Of a stretch of 36,862 nt of DNA, positions 1 to 7,894 are shown in pieces. The translations under genes were made by a program, and so were the position numbers. The stretch comes from Oceanicola sp. S124 (lineage in GTDB: Bacteria > Pseudomonadota > Alphaproteobacteria > Rhodobacterales > Rhodobacteraceae). Each line of letters starts with the position of its first letter. Positions within the stretch are counted from its first letter, which is position 1. The notes under the pieces were generated by a model, which had not been told where the DNA came from, ran no database searches, and worked only from the letters and a program-made list of their open reading frames with translations. Location of the stretch: contig NZ_AFPM01000059.1 of the NCBI RefSeq assembly GCF_000220565.1, positions 1 to 36,862 of the forward strand. Reading direction: 5' to 3'.

Positions 1-158
1 GGCGATGAGGGCCTGCTGGACGGTGTGCTGGGTGACGAAGGCCTGCTCGGCGGTGTGCTGGGTGGCGATGAGGGCCTGCTGGACGGCGTGTTGGGTGACG
101 AAGGTCTGCTCGGTGGAGTGCTGGGCGGCGATGAGGGCCTGCTGGACGGTGTGCTGGG
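1..158 (+). repeat. 63-bp in-frame tandem repeat, about 2.5 copies
   Basis: Copies start at 1, 64 and 127, exactly 63 bp apart, each opening with GGCGATGAGGGCCTGCTGGA. The third copy breaks off around 158. Because 63 is a multiple of 3, gain or loss of a unit changes protein length by 21 residues without a frameshift. The array probably continues to the left of the window. Confidence 0.9.
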
Positions 159-453
159 CCGAGGGGGCACGGTCGACGACCTGCTGGCGAGCCTCGGTGC
201 CGAGGACGGCATCCTGGATCCGGTGCTCGCCGATGGCGGCGTGCTGGGCGAGGTGACCGGCAATTCGGGCATGCTCGGCGAGGTCACCGGCTCGGACGGG
301 CTGGTTGGCGATGTGGCCTCCGATGGCGGTCTGCTGGGCGACGTGACCGGCAATCAGGGTTTGCTGGGTGAGGTGGTCGGCGCCGGCCTGCTCGATGATG
401 GTTCCGCCGGGACGGGTCTTCTCGATGACCTGCTGGGCGGGGGCGAGGTGTGA
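1..453 (+). CDS. Glycine/leucine-rich repeat protein, 3' part (partial)
   Basis: The reading frame is open from the first base to the TGA at 451-453, so only the C-terminal 150 residues are seen and the start lies outside the window. The sequence is almost wholly repeats: alternating GDEGLLDGVL and GDEGLLGGVLG blocks (21 aa, 63 bp), followed by four 10-aa units of the pattern GxLGEVTGxx, for example NSGMLGEVTG, SDGLVGDVAS and NQGLLGEVVG. It ends in GLLDDLLGGGEV. There are no cysteines or aromatic residues, and acidic residues are frequent. Regular Gly with paired Leu/Val every 10-11 residues suits an extended or solenoid-like surface or secreted protein, but that is inference. I do not recognise the family. 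The near-identical DNA repeats make copy number likely to vary between strains and prone to assembly error. Confidence 0.7.
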   Translation, partial: GDEGLLDGVLGDEGLLGGVLGGDEGLLDGVLGDEGLLGGVLGGDEGLLDGVLGRGGTVDDLLASLGAEDGILDPVLADGGVLGEVTGNSGMLGEVTGSDGLVGDVASDGGLLGDVTGNQGLLGEVVGAGLLDDGSAGTGLLDDLLGGGEV

Positions 454-513
454 TCGTGTCCCGCGATCATGCCGACGGGGTGGACCTCAGATTGCGCGAG
501 GTCTTCCGACGGT

Positions 514-539
514 CGCGGGCAGAGTTGCTGCTGCCCGCG
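514..539 (+). terminator. Possible weak terminator after the repeat gene
   Basis: A perfect 9-bp stem (CGCGGGCAG at 514-522 with CTGCCCGCG at 531-539) encloses an 8-nt loop, 60 bp downstream of the repeat-protein stop. No T-run follows, so it may be a Rho-dependent or processing structure rather than an intrinsic terminator. Confidence 0.35.
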
Positions 540-589
540 TCCCTGGCTTCGATCGTGGTGCTTCTTTCGCGGTTGCGGTCGTAGTGTGA

Positions 590-822
590 CGAGTGCTCAG
601 GGCGCAGGGCCCTGAGGAGGTAACTGAATTGAGGTAGCGTTTCCGTCATGGGCAGGACGGGCGCGTGCAGTGTCCAGGTGCCACCCCCGAAGCGCACCTG
701 GGTAGACCTGACCCTTCGTTCCTGGGTCGGGTCGAAAGACGGGAACACCTTTCGCACCGGTGAACCCGATCGGAGCGGGCCGCGATTAGCCAACAAACCA
801 CCCTTCGCGGCCTGCTCCTTTT
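590..822 (+). other. Gene-free structured region ending in a strong terminator-like hairpin
   Basis: Between the repeat gene and the converging DMT gene (454-970) I find no convincing coding sequence. Several inverted repeats lie in order: CAGGGCCCTG at 605-614; CCAGGTG/CACCTGG at 674-680 and 695-701; CCTGACCC/GGGTCGGG at 707-714 and 724-731 (one G-U pair). Last comes a 14-bp arm pair with one mismatch, 772-785 and 805-818, with a 19-nt loop and TTTT at 819-822. The final hairpin has the form of a rightward intrinsic terminator, yet the nearest upstream gene ends more than 300 bp before it. A structured transcript ending at 822 would explain this, but I could not match it to 6S RNA, SRP RNA, RNase P RNA or tmRNA by conserved motifs. 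Confidence 0.4.
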
Positions 823-970
823 CCCTGGCTGGATGTCGTCCCGAATACCGATGTCCGAGCCTTTCGCGAAGGGCGCCACGCCGGGATCCGGCTGTCAGGC
901 GTCCTTCGCGTTCCATGACTTTCGACAATTATGAGGTGCCCAGGTTCTTCGGCGGCTCTTTCCCGTCAGG

Positions 971-1852
971 TCAGGTCAGCGGGCGGGGCTTGGGGCTGCG
1001 GCTGCTGGCCAGCAGCACGACGAGGATCACGCAGGCCCCCGCCAGCAGATGCCAGCTGGGGCGTTCCGCGAAGAACAGCCAGCCGGCGGAGATGGCGAAG
1101 ACGATCGACGAATAGGAGAAGGGCGCCAGCCGCGAGGCCTCGGCGGCGCGATAGGCCCGCAGGAAGCAATACTGCCCGGCCTGTGCCAGGACGCCGATGC
1201 CCAGAAGCGCGGGCCAGTGCGCGGTCTGGACGGGCTGCCAGGCCAGCGCGGCGGGCAGGGCGGTCAGCAGGGTCAGCCCGGCGGTGTAGAAGAGCATCAT
1301 CACGGTCGGGGACTCGCTGCGCAGGGCGCGGGTCTGCACCGTGGCCATGGCGCCGAGGCCCAGAGACAGGGTTACCGCGATCAGCCCGGCCAGGGGCAGG
1401 GCGGTGCCGCCCGCTCCGGCGAGGTCGGGGCCGACGGCAAGGGCCACCCCGGCAAGGATCCCCGCCGCCGCGATCCAGCGGGCACGGGGCACCTGCTCTC
1501 CCAGCAGGGCGATGGCCAGCAGCATGGTGACCACCGGGCGCAGGTACGAGACCGCGTTGACCATCGCCAGGGGCAGTGCGCCGAGGGCGACGAAATTGGC
1601 CGTCAGCGCGCCGGCGTTGCACATCACCCGGAAGCCGTTGCGCAGCGGGTCCTGCATGGCGCGCAGCCGGGCGCGGTCGCGCCAGACCAGCGGCAGGATC
1701 AGCAGCAGGCCAAGCAGCGAGCGCAGGAAGACCAGCTGCACCGCCGGGTAGTCGGCCCCCATCTTCTTCACCAGAACCGTCATCCCGGTGACAAGTGTCA
1801 TGTCGCTCAGCAGCCAGGCGACCCCGACCGCCGTTGCGCCCGCGCGGGCCAC
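971..1852 (-). CDS. DMT-superfamily (EamA) transporter
   Basis: This 293-aa protein is almost entirely hydrophobic segments, about ten helices arranged as two EamA-type halves, the usual size and layout of drug/metabolite transporters. Typical sequence is seen in the first half (VSYLRPVVTMLLAIALLGE) and in the second half (FSYSSIVFAISAGWLFFAE), the duplicated helix pair ending in E that marks the family. The start is a GTG (complement of 1850-1852), one base past the TGA of the deacetylase gene, so translation is probably coupled; the ATG at residue 18 is an alternative. It is the last gene of the leftward unit ROK regulator - deacetylase - DMT. DMT proteins move small metabolites across the inner membrane. 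Here export or uptake of a sugar-derived product is only inferred from context. Confidence 0.85.
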   Translation of the reverse strand: MARAGATAVGVAWLLSDMTLVTGMTVLVKKMGADYPAVQLVFLRSLLGLLLILPLVWRDRARLRAMQDPLRNGFRVMCNAGALTANFVALGALPLAMVNAVSYLRPVVTMLLAIALLGEQVPRARWIAAAGILAGVALAVGPDLAGAGGTALPLAGLIAVTLSLGLGAMATVQTRALRSESPTVMMLFYTAGLTLLTALPAALAWQPVQTAHWPALLGIGVLAQAGQYCFLRAYRAAEASRLAPFSYSSIVFAISAGWLFFAERPSWHLLAGACVILVVLLASSRSPKPRPLT

Positions 1853-1853
1853 C

Positions 1854-4208
1854 TCAGGCGCCGGCGGGCTGGACCAGGTTGGCCAGCAGGCGGAAGGCCC
1901 CCGGCACCAGCCGGTCCAGCTGGTGATGCAGCACCAGCCCCGTGTGGGTATGGCGTCCCTTGCCGATGCGCCCGCTGACCAGGCTGCCCAGAAGCGGCGC
2001 CTCGCCCGCGTCGGACATCGACAGCAGGGGCTGGTAGCAGGGGGCCCAATCGGCGGCGAAGTAGAGCCCGCGTTCCTTGTCCCAGCCGTCCCAGTCCGCG
2101 GGGGTGATCCGGTTGGGGGTGGTCAGCAGCGGGCTTTCGGGCTCCAGCACGGTGACCTCGGCCCGGGGATCGGTGACGCGCCAGCGCAGCGAGGGCGTGC
2201 CGATCCGCATCGGTTGCGGCGGGGTCTCGTCGGCCTGCCAGCCCTGGTCGGGGCGCTGGTAGAGCGTCACCAGGTGGCCGCCGGCCTCGACAAAGCGGTG
2301 CAGGCGGGCCGTGGCGGCGCGCAGGTCGGCACGGTTGCCGAAGGCGACGACGCCGACCAGCACGGTGGTAAAGGCCGAAAAGTCCTCGTCCGCCGGGATG
2401 TCCTCCATCAGCACCACGTCCGCGCCGAGGCGTTGCAGCCAGCTGCCGACGCTGTCACCGCTGCCGATATAGGCGATGCGGGCGCCTTCGGGCAGTGCGA
2501 GGTCGAGGCTCAGCACGTCGATCCGGGCCGGGGTGTGCAGCAGGAAGGCGCCGGTGTGGGCATAGGCTCCGCCGCTCTCCGAGAAGGCGGGCGCGCCCTC
2601 GATGCGCGGGGTGAAGCTGGCCAGCCCGGGGGTGTCAGCCTCGGGGATGAGCGAGAGCTGGCGGCCCTGTTGGGACAGGCTCCAGCCTGCTGGGGCGTCG
2701 ATGCTCAGCGCGGTCTCGATGGACAGGGTTGCGCTCAGCGGCCCTGCAGCGCCGAGACGGCGCACGAAGGCGGCGGGACGCGCGGCGACGAGATGGGCCG
2801 GCACGATCTGCGGCGCGGGCTCGATGTCGCGCAGCACCGAGACCGGGCGTCCGGCGATCACCGCCGAAATCGACAGATGCGCGCCATTGCCGCCGAGCGC
2901 GTCGAAGCCCTCGGTGAAGGGCGAGGGCAGGGCGAGGTCGGCAGGCAGCGGCAGGGCGATTTCGGTCAGGCCCTCCGAGAGGGCGCTGCCGGCCTCGGGG
3001 CAGCCGGGCAGCCGGGCACTGACCGAGACCTCCTCGGCCCGCATCGGCACCGTCTGGTGCAGGCTGATCCGGGCCGTTTCGCCAGGCGAGAGGCGGGCCG
3101 GGCGGATCGTGGCGACAGGCGTCAGCGATGCCGCTTCGGCCAGGGCATGGGCCAGCTCGCGCTGCTTGCGCTCCAGCCGGTGGCCGTGGGCGGTGGCAAA
3201 GTCGGGCGCGGCGGCGGTACGGGCGGCCGCAAGGGCGCTGTCGGCGCGGGCAAGGGCGGGCAGCAGGGCGACGCGGTCGGGGAAGGCGGCGCGGGCGGCC
3301 TCGATCGCCTCGGCGGCATCGCGCAGCGGGGCGGCGGCAGGTCCGGAAAGCTCTGCCAGCTCGGAGAGGGTCGCGGGGACGCCTTCGGCCAGGCGGCGCT
3401 CGGTCCCGCCGTTGGTCAGGTGCAGCTGCCAGGTACGCTGCGGGCTGTCGGACCAGTGGCCCATCCCCTGCGAGGCATGGCGGCGGCGCGACCACTGGCC
3501 GATCTCCTCGTAGGAGACGCCGCGGGCGGGCTCCATGGCATCGGCCTCGATCTGCAGGGTCGCCGGGGGCGGAGGCAGGGTGTCGTCATAGGTGCCGCCG
3601 CCGCCGCCCCATGCGGGCAGGTAGGGATGGCTGACCTGCCAGGGGGCCAGGTTGCTGCCGCGCAGGGCGGCGGGATCGGCGGCCAGTGCGACGGCAGCCA
3701 GCGCGGCGCGGGTCATGGCGCGGTGATGGCCGTGCTGGCCCGGCACATCGAGGAAGGTGGGCAGGATCACGTCGGGCCGATAGCGGCGATAGGCCAGCGC
3801 CAGGCGCTCGGTGATCAGCGCCTCGCCCCAGCGGGAGAAGGTGTCGTCGCCGTCCTTGGAGAAGCCGAAGTCATGCACCGGGTCGGCGGGGCCGAAGCCC
3901 AGCCAGGCGACATCGCAGTCCAGCACCCGCGCAGCCTCTTCCATCTCGCGTGAGCGAAGCACGCCCAGCAGGGCGCCGCGTTCCGGGCCGAGGGCGTTCT
4001 GGCCGCCCTCGCCACGGGTCGAGCAGGCGATGACCACGCGATGGCCAAGGCCGAAGCGCAGCCAGGCCATCAGCCCGCTATGCTCATCGTCGGGATGGGC
4101 GCCGGTGTTCATGACGGTCAGGCAGCCCGCGAGTTGCGACAGGGCGGTGTCGAGGCGCAGCAGCGCCGGCTGTGCCTCGCGCGCGGCGAGGCGGTCTTGG
4201 ATCGTCAT
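1854..4208 (-). CDS. Large PIG-L/LmbE-family deacetylase with C-terminal GATase-like domain
   Basis: This 784-aa protein begins with a PIG-L/LmbE domain. The zinc motif AHPDDE is at residues 37-42, and a second histidine cluster, GQHGHHRAM, lies near 157-165. The family removes N-acetyl groups from glucosamine-containing compounds (BshB, MshB and GlcNAc-PI deacetylases), using Zn bound by the AHPDDE His and Asp and a downstream His. There is no signal peptide, so it should act in the cytoplasm. Ordinary family members are 220-300 aa. Here a further 500 residues follow, and the last third contains VLVGVVAFGNRADLR and a nearby FVEAGGHLVTLYQ, which look like the Rossmann-like class I glutamine-amidotransferase fold used as a structural domain. 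The ATG at 4208 has AGGAG 7 nt upstream, and the gene follows the ROK regulator by 12 bp. Deacetylation of an imported N-acetylglucosamine conjugate is the likely role; the substrate is not evident. Confidence 0.85.
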   Translation of the reverse strand: MTIQDRLAAREAQPALLRLDTALSQLAGCLTVMNTGAHPDDEHSGLMAWLRFGLGHRVVIACSTRGEGGQNALGPERGALLGVLRSREMEEAARVLDCDVAWLGFGPADPVHDFGFSKDGDDTFSRWGEALITERLALAYRRYRPDVILPTFLDVPGQHGHHRAMTRAALAAVALAADPAALRGSNLAPWQVSHPYLPAWGGGGGTYDDTLPPPPATLQIEADAMEPARGVSYEEIGQWSRRRHASQGMGHWSDSPQRTWQLHLTNGGTERRLAEGVPATLSELAELSGPAAAPLRDAAEAIEAARAAFPDRVALLPALARADSALAAARTAAAPDFATAHGHRLERKQRELAHALAEAASLTPVATIRPARLSPGETARISLHQTVPMRAEEVSVSARLPGCPEAGSALSEGLTEIALPLPADLALPSPFTEGFDALGGNGAHLSISAVIAGRPVSVLRDIEPAPQIVPAHLVAARPAAFVRRLGAAGPLSATLSIETALSIDAPAGWSLSQQGRQLSLIPEADTPGLASFTPRIEGAPAFSESGGAYAHTGAFLLHTPARIDVLSLDLALPEGARIAYIGSGDSVGSWLQRLGADVVLMEDIPADEDFSAFTTVLVGVVAFGNRADLRAATARLHRFVEAGGHLVTLYQRPDQGWQADETPPQPMRIGTPSLRWRVTDPRAEVTVLEPESPLLTTPNRITPADWDGWDKERGLYFAADWAPCYQPLLSMSDAGEAPLLGSLVSGRIGKGRHTHTGLVLHHQLDRLVPGAFRLLANLVQPAGA

Positions 4209-4220
4209 CTCTGTCTCCTG

Positions 4221-5459
4221 TCAGTCGGGCATCGGGGCCAGGCCGTCCTCGGCCCGGTCCAGCCGGGGCGTTATCGCGTTGAAGAAGGGCAGGGCGGCGG
4301 CACCGAGGGCGGCCGAGGCCTGCCCGGTCTGGCCGCGCTGGACCCGTGGCAGCCTCTCGCCGGTGCGGTTCGCGACGGTCGAGGGAATCGCCAGCCTCTC
4401 GACCAGCGCATCGAGCACGGCGCCGGGCAGCTTGCCGCCGATGATGACGGTCTGCGGGTCGAAGATGTTCTCGAGGATGCCGATCATCGCCGAGAGATAG
4501 GGCGCGGCCGTGGACAGCCAGGCATCCAGCACCGGGCTGCCGTCACGGTGATGTCGGCGGAGGTCCTCAAGCGAGGCGGGCTGACCGGCGGCTTCCAGCA
4601 TCTCGCGCAGGCTGTACAGCGATGCGAAGCGTTCCAGCGGTGCGGGGCCGGCCGATCCGGGTGCGGCATCGACGGGCGCGACGATGATATGGCCGATCTC
4701 TCCGGCATTGCCGAAGGCGCCGCGCAGGGGCTGGTCATCGACGATCGCGCCAAGGCCGGTGCCGGCGCCGAAGTAAATCTGGCAGAAATGCGAGACGTTC
4801 TGCCCCTTGCCGAACAGCAACTCTCCGACGGCGGCGGCATTGGCGTCATTGTCGACATAGACCGGCACGCCGCAGCGCTGCGCCAGGTCCTGGGCGACAG
4901 AGGTCTCGGTCCAGCCGTGCAGGGTGGTGGGTCCGACCCCGGACATGCCCTCGATGCCGAAGGGGCCGGGCATGACGACGCCGATCCCCATCAGCTGGCC
5001 GGGGTAGTCGGCGCGCAGCCGCGCCACGCTCTCGGCCACCATCGACAGGACGGGGCCGGGGGCCATGTCTGGCAATGGCACGTGTTCCTCGTGGCGCAGG
5101 TTGCCGCCGATATCCAGCACGGTGACGGTCAGTTCGCTGACTGCGATCTCGAAACCCAGGGTGATCGCCCCGTCGGGGTTCAGCGCATACTGGATCGGCG
5201 GCAGGCCGCGCCCGCTGCGCAGGCGCCCGAGGTCGCGCAGCAGCCCCTCGGCCATCAGATCCTCGATGATATTGCCGACCGCCTGGGTCGAGATCTGCGC
5301 CAGGTCGGCCATGGCCTTGCGTCCCATCGGCCCGTTGCGGCGCAGCAACTCAAGCAGGACGCGGCGGTTGTGATTGCGGTTGCGCCCGGGATTCTTGCCC
5401 ATGGCGACGCTGACCGGAGTGCGGGCCTTCGAGGCGTCTGTCTTGCTGGGAGGGGGCAC
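4221..5459 (-). CDS. ROK-family transcriptional regulator (NagC/XylR type)
   Basis: An N-terminal winged helix-turn-helix (NRRVLLELLRRNGPMGR, then DLAQISTQAVGNIIEDL) is followed by a ROK sugar-binding domain. That domain carries GFEIAVSELTVTVLDIGG, the DNDAN motif (YVDNDANAAAVGEL), and GAGTGLGAIV with GEIGH. ROK regulators are repressors released by sugars or sugar phosphates. I chose the GTG at 5459 because AGAAGGA sits 7 nt before it, giving 412 aa. A downstream ATG at 5402 would give 393 aa, the more usual family length, but lacks a clear ribosome site. A TTG at 5546 would place the start inside the operator-like palindrome. The C-X-C-G zinc cluster usual after GEIGH is not seen (it reads GEIGHIIVAPVDAAP). 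It is divergent from the ABC/lyase operon, which it probably controls. Confidence 0.88.
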   Translation of the reverse strand: MPPPSKTDASKARTPVSVAMGKNPGRNRNHNRRVLLELLRRNGPMGRKAMADLAQISTQAVGNIIEDLMAEGLLRDLGRLRSGRGLPPIQYALNPDGAITLGFEIAVSELTVTVLDIGGNLRHEEHVPLPDMAPGPVLSMVAESVARLRADYPGQLMGIGVVMPGPFGIEGMSGVGPTTLHGWTETSVAQDLAQRCGVPVYVDNDANAAAVGELLFGKGQNVSHFCQIYFGAGTGLGAIVDDQPLRGAFGNAGEIGHIIVAPVDAAPGSAGPAPLERFASLYSLREMLEAAGQPASLEDLRRHHRDGSPVLDAWLSTAAPYLSAMIGILENIFDPQTVIIGGKLPGAVLDALVERLAIPSTVANRTGERLPRVQRGQTGQASAALGAAALPFFNAITPRLDRAEDGLAPMPD

Positions 5460-5539
5460 TGTTCTGTCCTTCTTGCTGCCGGAGACCCGATTACGGCGGG
5501 TGCCCGACGTCCTGTCAACGCTGGCACGGCGGAATGAAT

Positions 5540-5566
5540 AACTCAAGTGACTTAATTTAGTTGACA
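5540..5566. promoter_or_regulatory. Candidate ROK operator and -35 element in the divergent promoter
   Basis: Within a GC-rich region, 5533-5566 is distinctly AT-rich. Positions 5540-5562 form an imperfect 23-bp palindrome centred on 5551: AACT at one end, TTAGTT at the other, with 8 of 11 base pairs matching. Its right end overlaps a perfect -35 hexamer TTGACA at 5561-5566, pointing toward the ABC operon. No good -10 hexamer is evident at the usual distance. A repressor bound here would block the rightward promoter and could autoregulate the leftward one. Confidence 0.5.
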
Positions 5567-5701
5567 GGTCGGGCCGTGATGCTCCAGCCTGCGGGAAGCC
5601 GGGGGGGCAGCTTCACGGCGCAGGGCGCGGCAGGCGGCTTCGGCCGGATTGGACAAGCGCGGAAAAAGGGCGGCCGGGCGCCGTCACCAACGGAGGTAAA
5701 C

Positions 5702-6949
5702 ATGAAATCATCCCTGATCAGGGCCGGCCTGCTCGCCGGCGTCGCGATGTTCGGTGCCAATGCAGCTGCGGCTGATGTCGAGATCGAGTATTGGCAGTAC
5801 ATCTACGAGACCCGCGTCAATGCGATGGACCAGCTCATCGAGAAGTTCGAAGAGCAGAATCCGGGCATCACCGTGAAGCAGGTCACATTCCCCTATGCCG
5901 ACTACCAGACCCGCGTGATCGCGGCGAACATGGCGGGCAAGGGCCCCGACGTGCTGCAACTCTTCTATGGCTGGACGGACAACTTCGTGAACGGTGGCGT
6001 GCTGCAGCCGCTGCCCAAGGACGCCTTCCCGGACGAGATGATCGAGACCGAGTTCTTCCCGATCGTCGGCGCCATGAAGCGCGGTGACGACTACTACGGC
6101 CTGCCGACCGCCGTGCGCTCGCTGGCGCTGTTCTACAACAAGGCGCTGTTCGAGAAGGCCGGGATCGAAAATCCGCCGGCCACGCTGGACGAGCTGGTCG
6201 AGACCGCCAAGGCGCTGACCGAGACCGATGCGGGCGGCAACTACACCACCGTCGGCATGACCGTCGAGATGGGGGGGCAGGACCACCAGTGGTGGCGCGA
6301 AGTTCTGGTGCGCCAGTTCGGCGGTGCGCCCTACAGCGACGATTACTCGGAAGTGACCTATGACGACGCGGCGGGCATCGCCGCCACCAAGTGGTACACC
6401 GAGCTGACCACCGAGCATAAGGTCGGTGCCACCGGCTTCATGGACGAGGGCCAGGCGGCCTTCCGCGCCGGTCGTGCCGGGATGACCATCGACGGCACCT
6501 TCCGCCTCGGATCGTTCTCGACCATCGAGGACTTCGAATGGGGTGTCGCCGAGCTGCCGGCCAATGCCGACGGGTTGCGCTCGAACTATGCGTCCTACTT
6601 CGCCAACGGCCTGGGGGCCGGTGCAGAGGGCGAAGAGCTGGAAGCGGCAGAGAAGTTCCTGACCTACCTGACCTCGCCCGAGGCGATGCAGCTCTGGCTG
6701 GAAGTGGTGGGCGAGCTGCCCGCACGTCCCGAGGCCGCGCTGACCGAGGCGAACCTGGCGGATCCGGTCTACGGTCCCTTCCTGGCCGGTCTGGAATACG
6801 CCCATACCACGACCTTCTTCGACGAGCAGGCGCAGCGTCAGGTGACCATGGACATGGCCAACCGGGTGTTCCTGCAGGGTCAGTCGGTCGAGGACTCGGT
6901 TGCCGAGGCCGCGGCGGATGAACAGGCGATCCTGGATCGCTTCCAGTAA
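5702..6949 (+). CDS. CUT1 sugar ABC transporter, solute-binding protein
   Basis: A 415-aa periplasmic binding protein of the MalE/UgpB-like family 1. It starts with a Sec signal peptide (MKSSLIRAGLLAGVAMFG), with likely cleavage after the alanine run before DVEIEYWQYIYE. The family pattern follows: KFEEQNPGITVKQVTFPY near the N-terminus, NMAGKGPDVLQLFYGW, YGLPTAVRSLALFYNKALFEKAG, and EKFLTYLTSPEAMQLW near the C-terminus. The ATG at 5702 is preceded by GGAGG at 5692-5696, and upstream codons are open but lack a signal sequence. It is the first gene of the operon continuing through both permeases, lyase, ATPase, kinase and deaminase. The ligand cannot be read from sequence; the enzymes downstream suggest an amino-sugar conjugate. 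Confidence 0.92.
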   Translation: MKSSLIRAGLLAGVAMFGANAAAADVEIEYWQYIYETRVNAMDQLIEKFEEQNPGITVKQVTFPYADYQTRVIAANMAGKGPDVLQLFYGWTDNFVNGGVLQPLPKDAFPDEMIETEFFPIVGAMKRGDDYYGLPTAVRSLALFYNKALFEKAGIENPPATLDELVETAKALTETDAGGNYTTVGMTVEMGGQDHQWWREVLVRQFGGAPYSDDYSEVTYDDAAGIAATKWYTELTTEHKVGATGFMDEGQAAFRAGRAGMTIDGTFRLGSFSTIEDFEWGVAELPANADGLRSNYASYFANGLGAGAEGEELEAAEKFLTYLTSPEAMQLWLEVVGELPARPEAALTEANLADPVYGPFLAGLEYAHTTTFFDEQAQRQVTMDMANRVFLQGQSVEDSVAEAAADEQAILDRFQ

Positions 6950-6976
6950 GGTCCGGAAAGCGGAGGGCGGAGCCAG

Positions 6977-7894
6977 ATGGCGTTCGACGATACAACACGA
7001 GCGGCCAGGGCGCCGCGCCTCAGCATGCGGACACGCCGCGCACTCTGGGTATGGGCCTTCCTGGCCCTGCCCGTCCTCTTCTACGGGGTCATCCGGTTCT
7101 ATCCGACCCTCGACGCCTTCCGGCTGTCGCTGACCAACTGGAACCTGATGTCGCCGCCGAAATTCATCGGCCTGCAGAACTACCGCGAGATGTTCGCCTC
7201 GCCGGACTTCTGGCAGGTGTTCCGCAACACCTTCGCCTACCTGGTCATCGGCACGCCGATCAGCCTCGTGCTGTCCTTCACGGTGGCCTACTTCCTTGAT
7301 CGCATCCGCTTCGGCCATGCCTTCCTGCGGGCGCTCTACTTCCTGCCCTACATCACCACCGCCTCGGCGATGGCCTGGGTCTGGCGCTGGTTCTACCAGC
7401 CCGCGCCGACGGGGGTGATCAACTCGGTGCTCGGCGCGCTCGGCATCGGCGGCATGGAGTTCCTGCGCTCGACGACCTGGGCACTGCCCTCGATCATGGT
7501 GACGGCGATCTGGGCGGGCCTTGGCTTCCAGGTGATCATCTTCATGGCCGGGCTGCGCTCGATCCCGCAGACCTACTACGAGGCGGCGCGGATCGACGGG
7601 GTGGGGGATTGGGCCATCCTGCGCAAGATCACCCTGCCGCTGCTGAAGCCGACCACGGTCTTTCTCGTGGTCTTCTCTTCCATCGGCTTCCTGCGCATCT
7701 TCGACCAGGTCTACAACATGACCACCAACGACCCCGGCGGCCCCCTGGGCACGACCAAGCCGCTGGTGCTGATGATCTACCAGACCGCATTCAATTCCTA
7801 CCAGATGGGCGCGGCCGCGGCGCAGACCGTGGTGCTGTTCACCATCCTGCTGCTGATCTCGCTGCTGCAGCTCTGGATCCTGAGGACCCGCTGA
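6977..7894 (+). CDS. CUT1 sugar ABC transporter permease (MalF/UgpA type)
   Basis: A 305-aa inner-membrane protein with about six transmembrane helices, the first at LWVWAFLALPVLFYGVIRFY. The cytoplasmic EAA loop that docks on the ATPase is EAARIDGVGDWAILRK followed by ITLPLLKP. The N-terminus has a short arginine-rich tail, as usual in UgpA-like subunits. The start follows GGAGG by a normal distance, 27 bp after the binding-protein stop. Its TGA overlaps the ATG of the second permease by one base, so the two subunits are translationally coupled. It forms the channel heterodimer with the next gene product. Confidence 0.92.
   Translation: MAFDDTTRAARAPRLSMRTRRALWVWAFLALPVLFYGVIRFYPTLDAFRLSLTNWNLMSPPKFIGLQNYREMFASPDFWQVFRNTFAYLVIGTPISLVLSFTVAYFLDRIRFGHAFLRALYFLPYITTASAMAWVWRWFYQPAPTGVINSVLGALGIGGMEFLRSTTWALPSIMVTAIWAGLGFQVIIFMAGLRSIPQTYYEAARIDGVGDWAILRKITLPLLKPTTVFLVVFSSIGFLRIFDQVYNMTTNDPGGPLGTTKPLVLMIYQTAFNSYQMGAAAAQTVVLFTILLLISLLQLWILRTR

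Noticed and set aside
1..158. CRISPR-like periodic repeats at the left edge
   Set aside because: The repeats are contiguous, in frame and without unique spacers; they encode the repeat protein.
467..928. A 153-codon open frame on the minus strand downstream of the DMT gene
   Set aside because: Its composition is arginine/serine-rich without domain features, it runs through several hairpins and the terminator, and no ribosome site is evident.
1788..3953. A 721-codon open frame on the plus strand opposite the deacetylase gene
   Set aside because: It is antisense to a clear PIG-L gene; long opposite frames are expected at this GC content, and its Gly/Gln/Arg-rich translation has no family motif.
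5457..5546. TTG at 5546 as start of the ROK regulator
   Set aside because: It lies inside the operator-like palindrome and has no ribosome site, while the GTG at 5459 has AGAAGGA at a good distance.
5708..7318. A 536-codon open frame on the minus strand opposite the binding-protein and permease genes
   Set aside because: His/Arg/Gly-rich translation with no motif, lying wholly opposite well-recognised genes.
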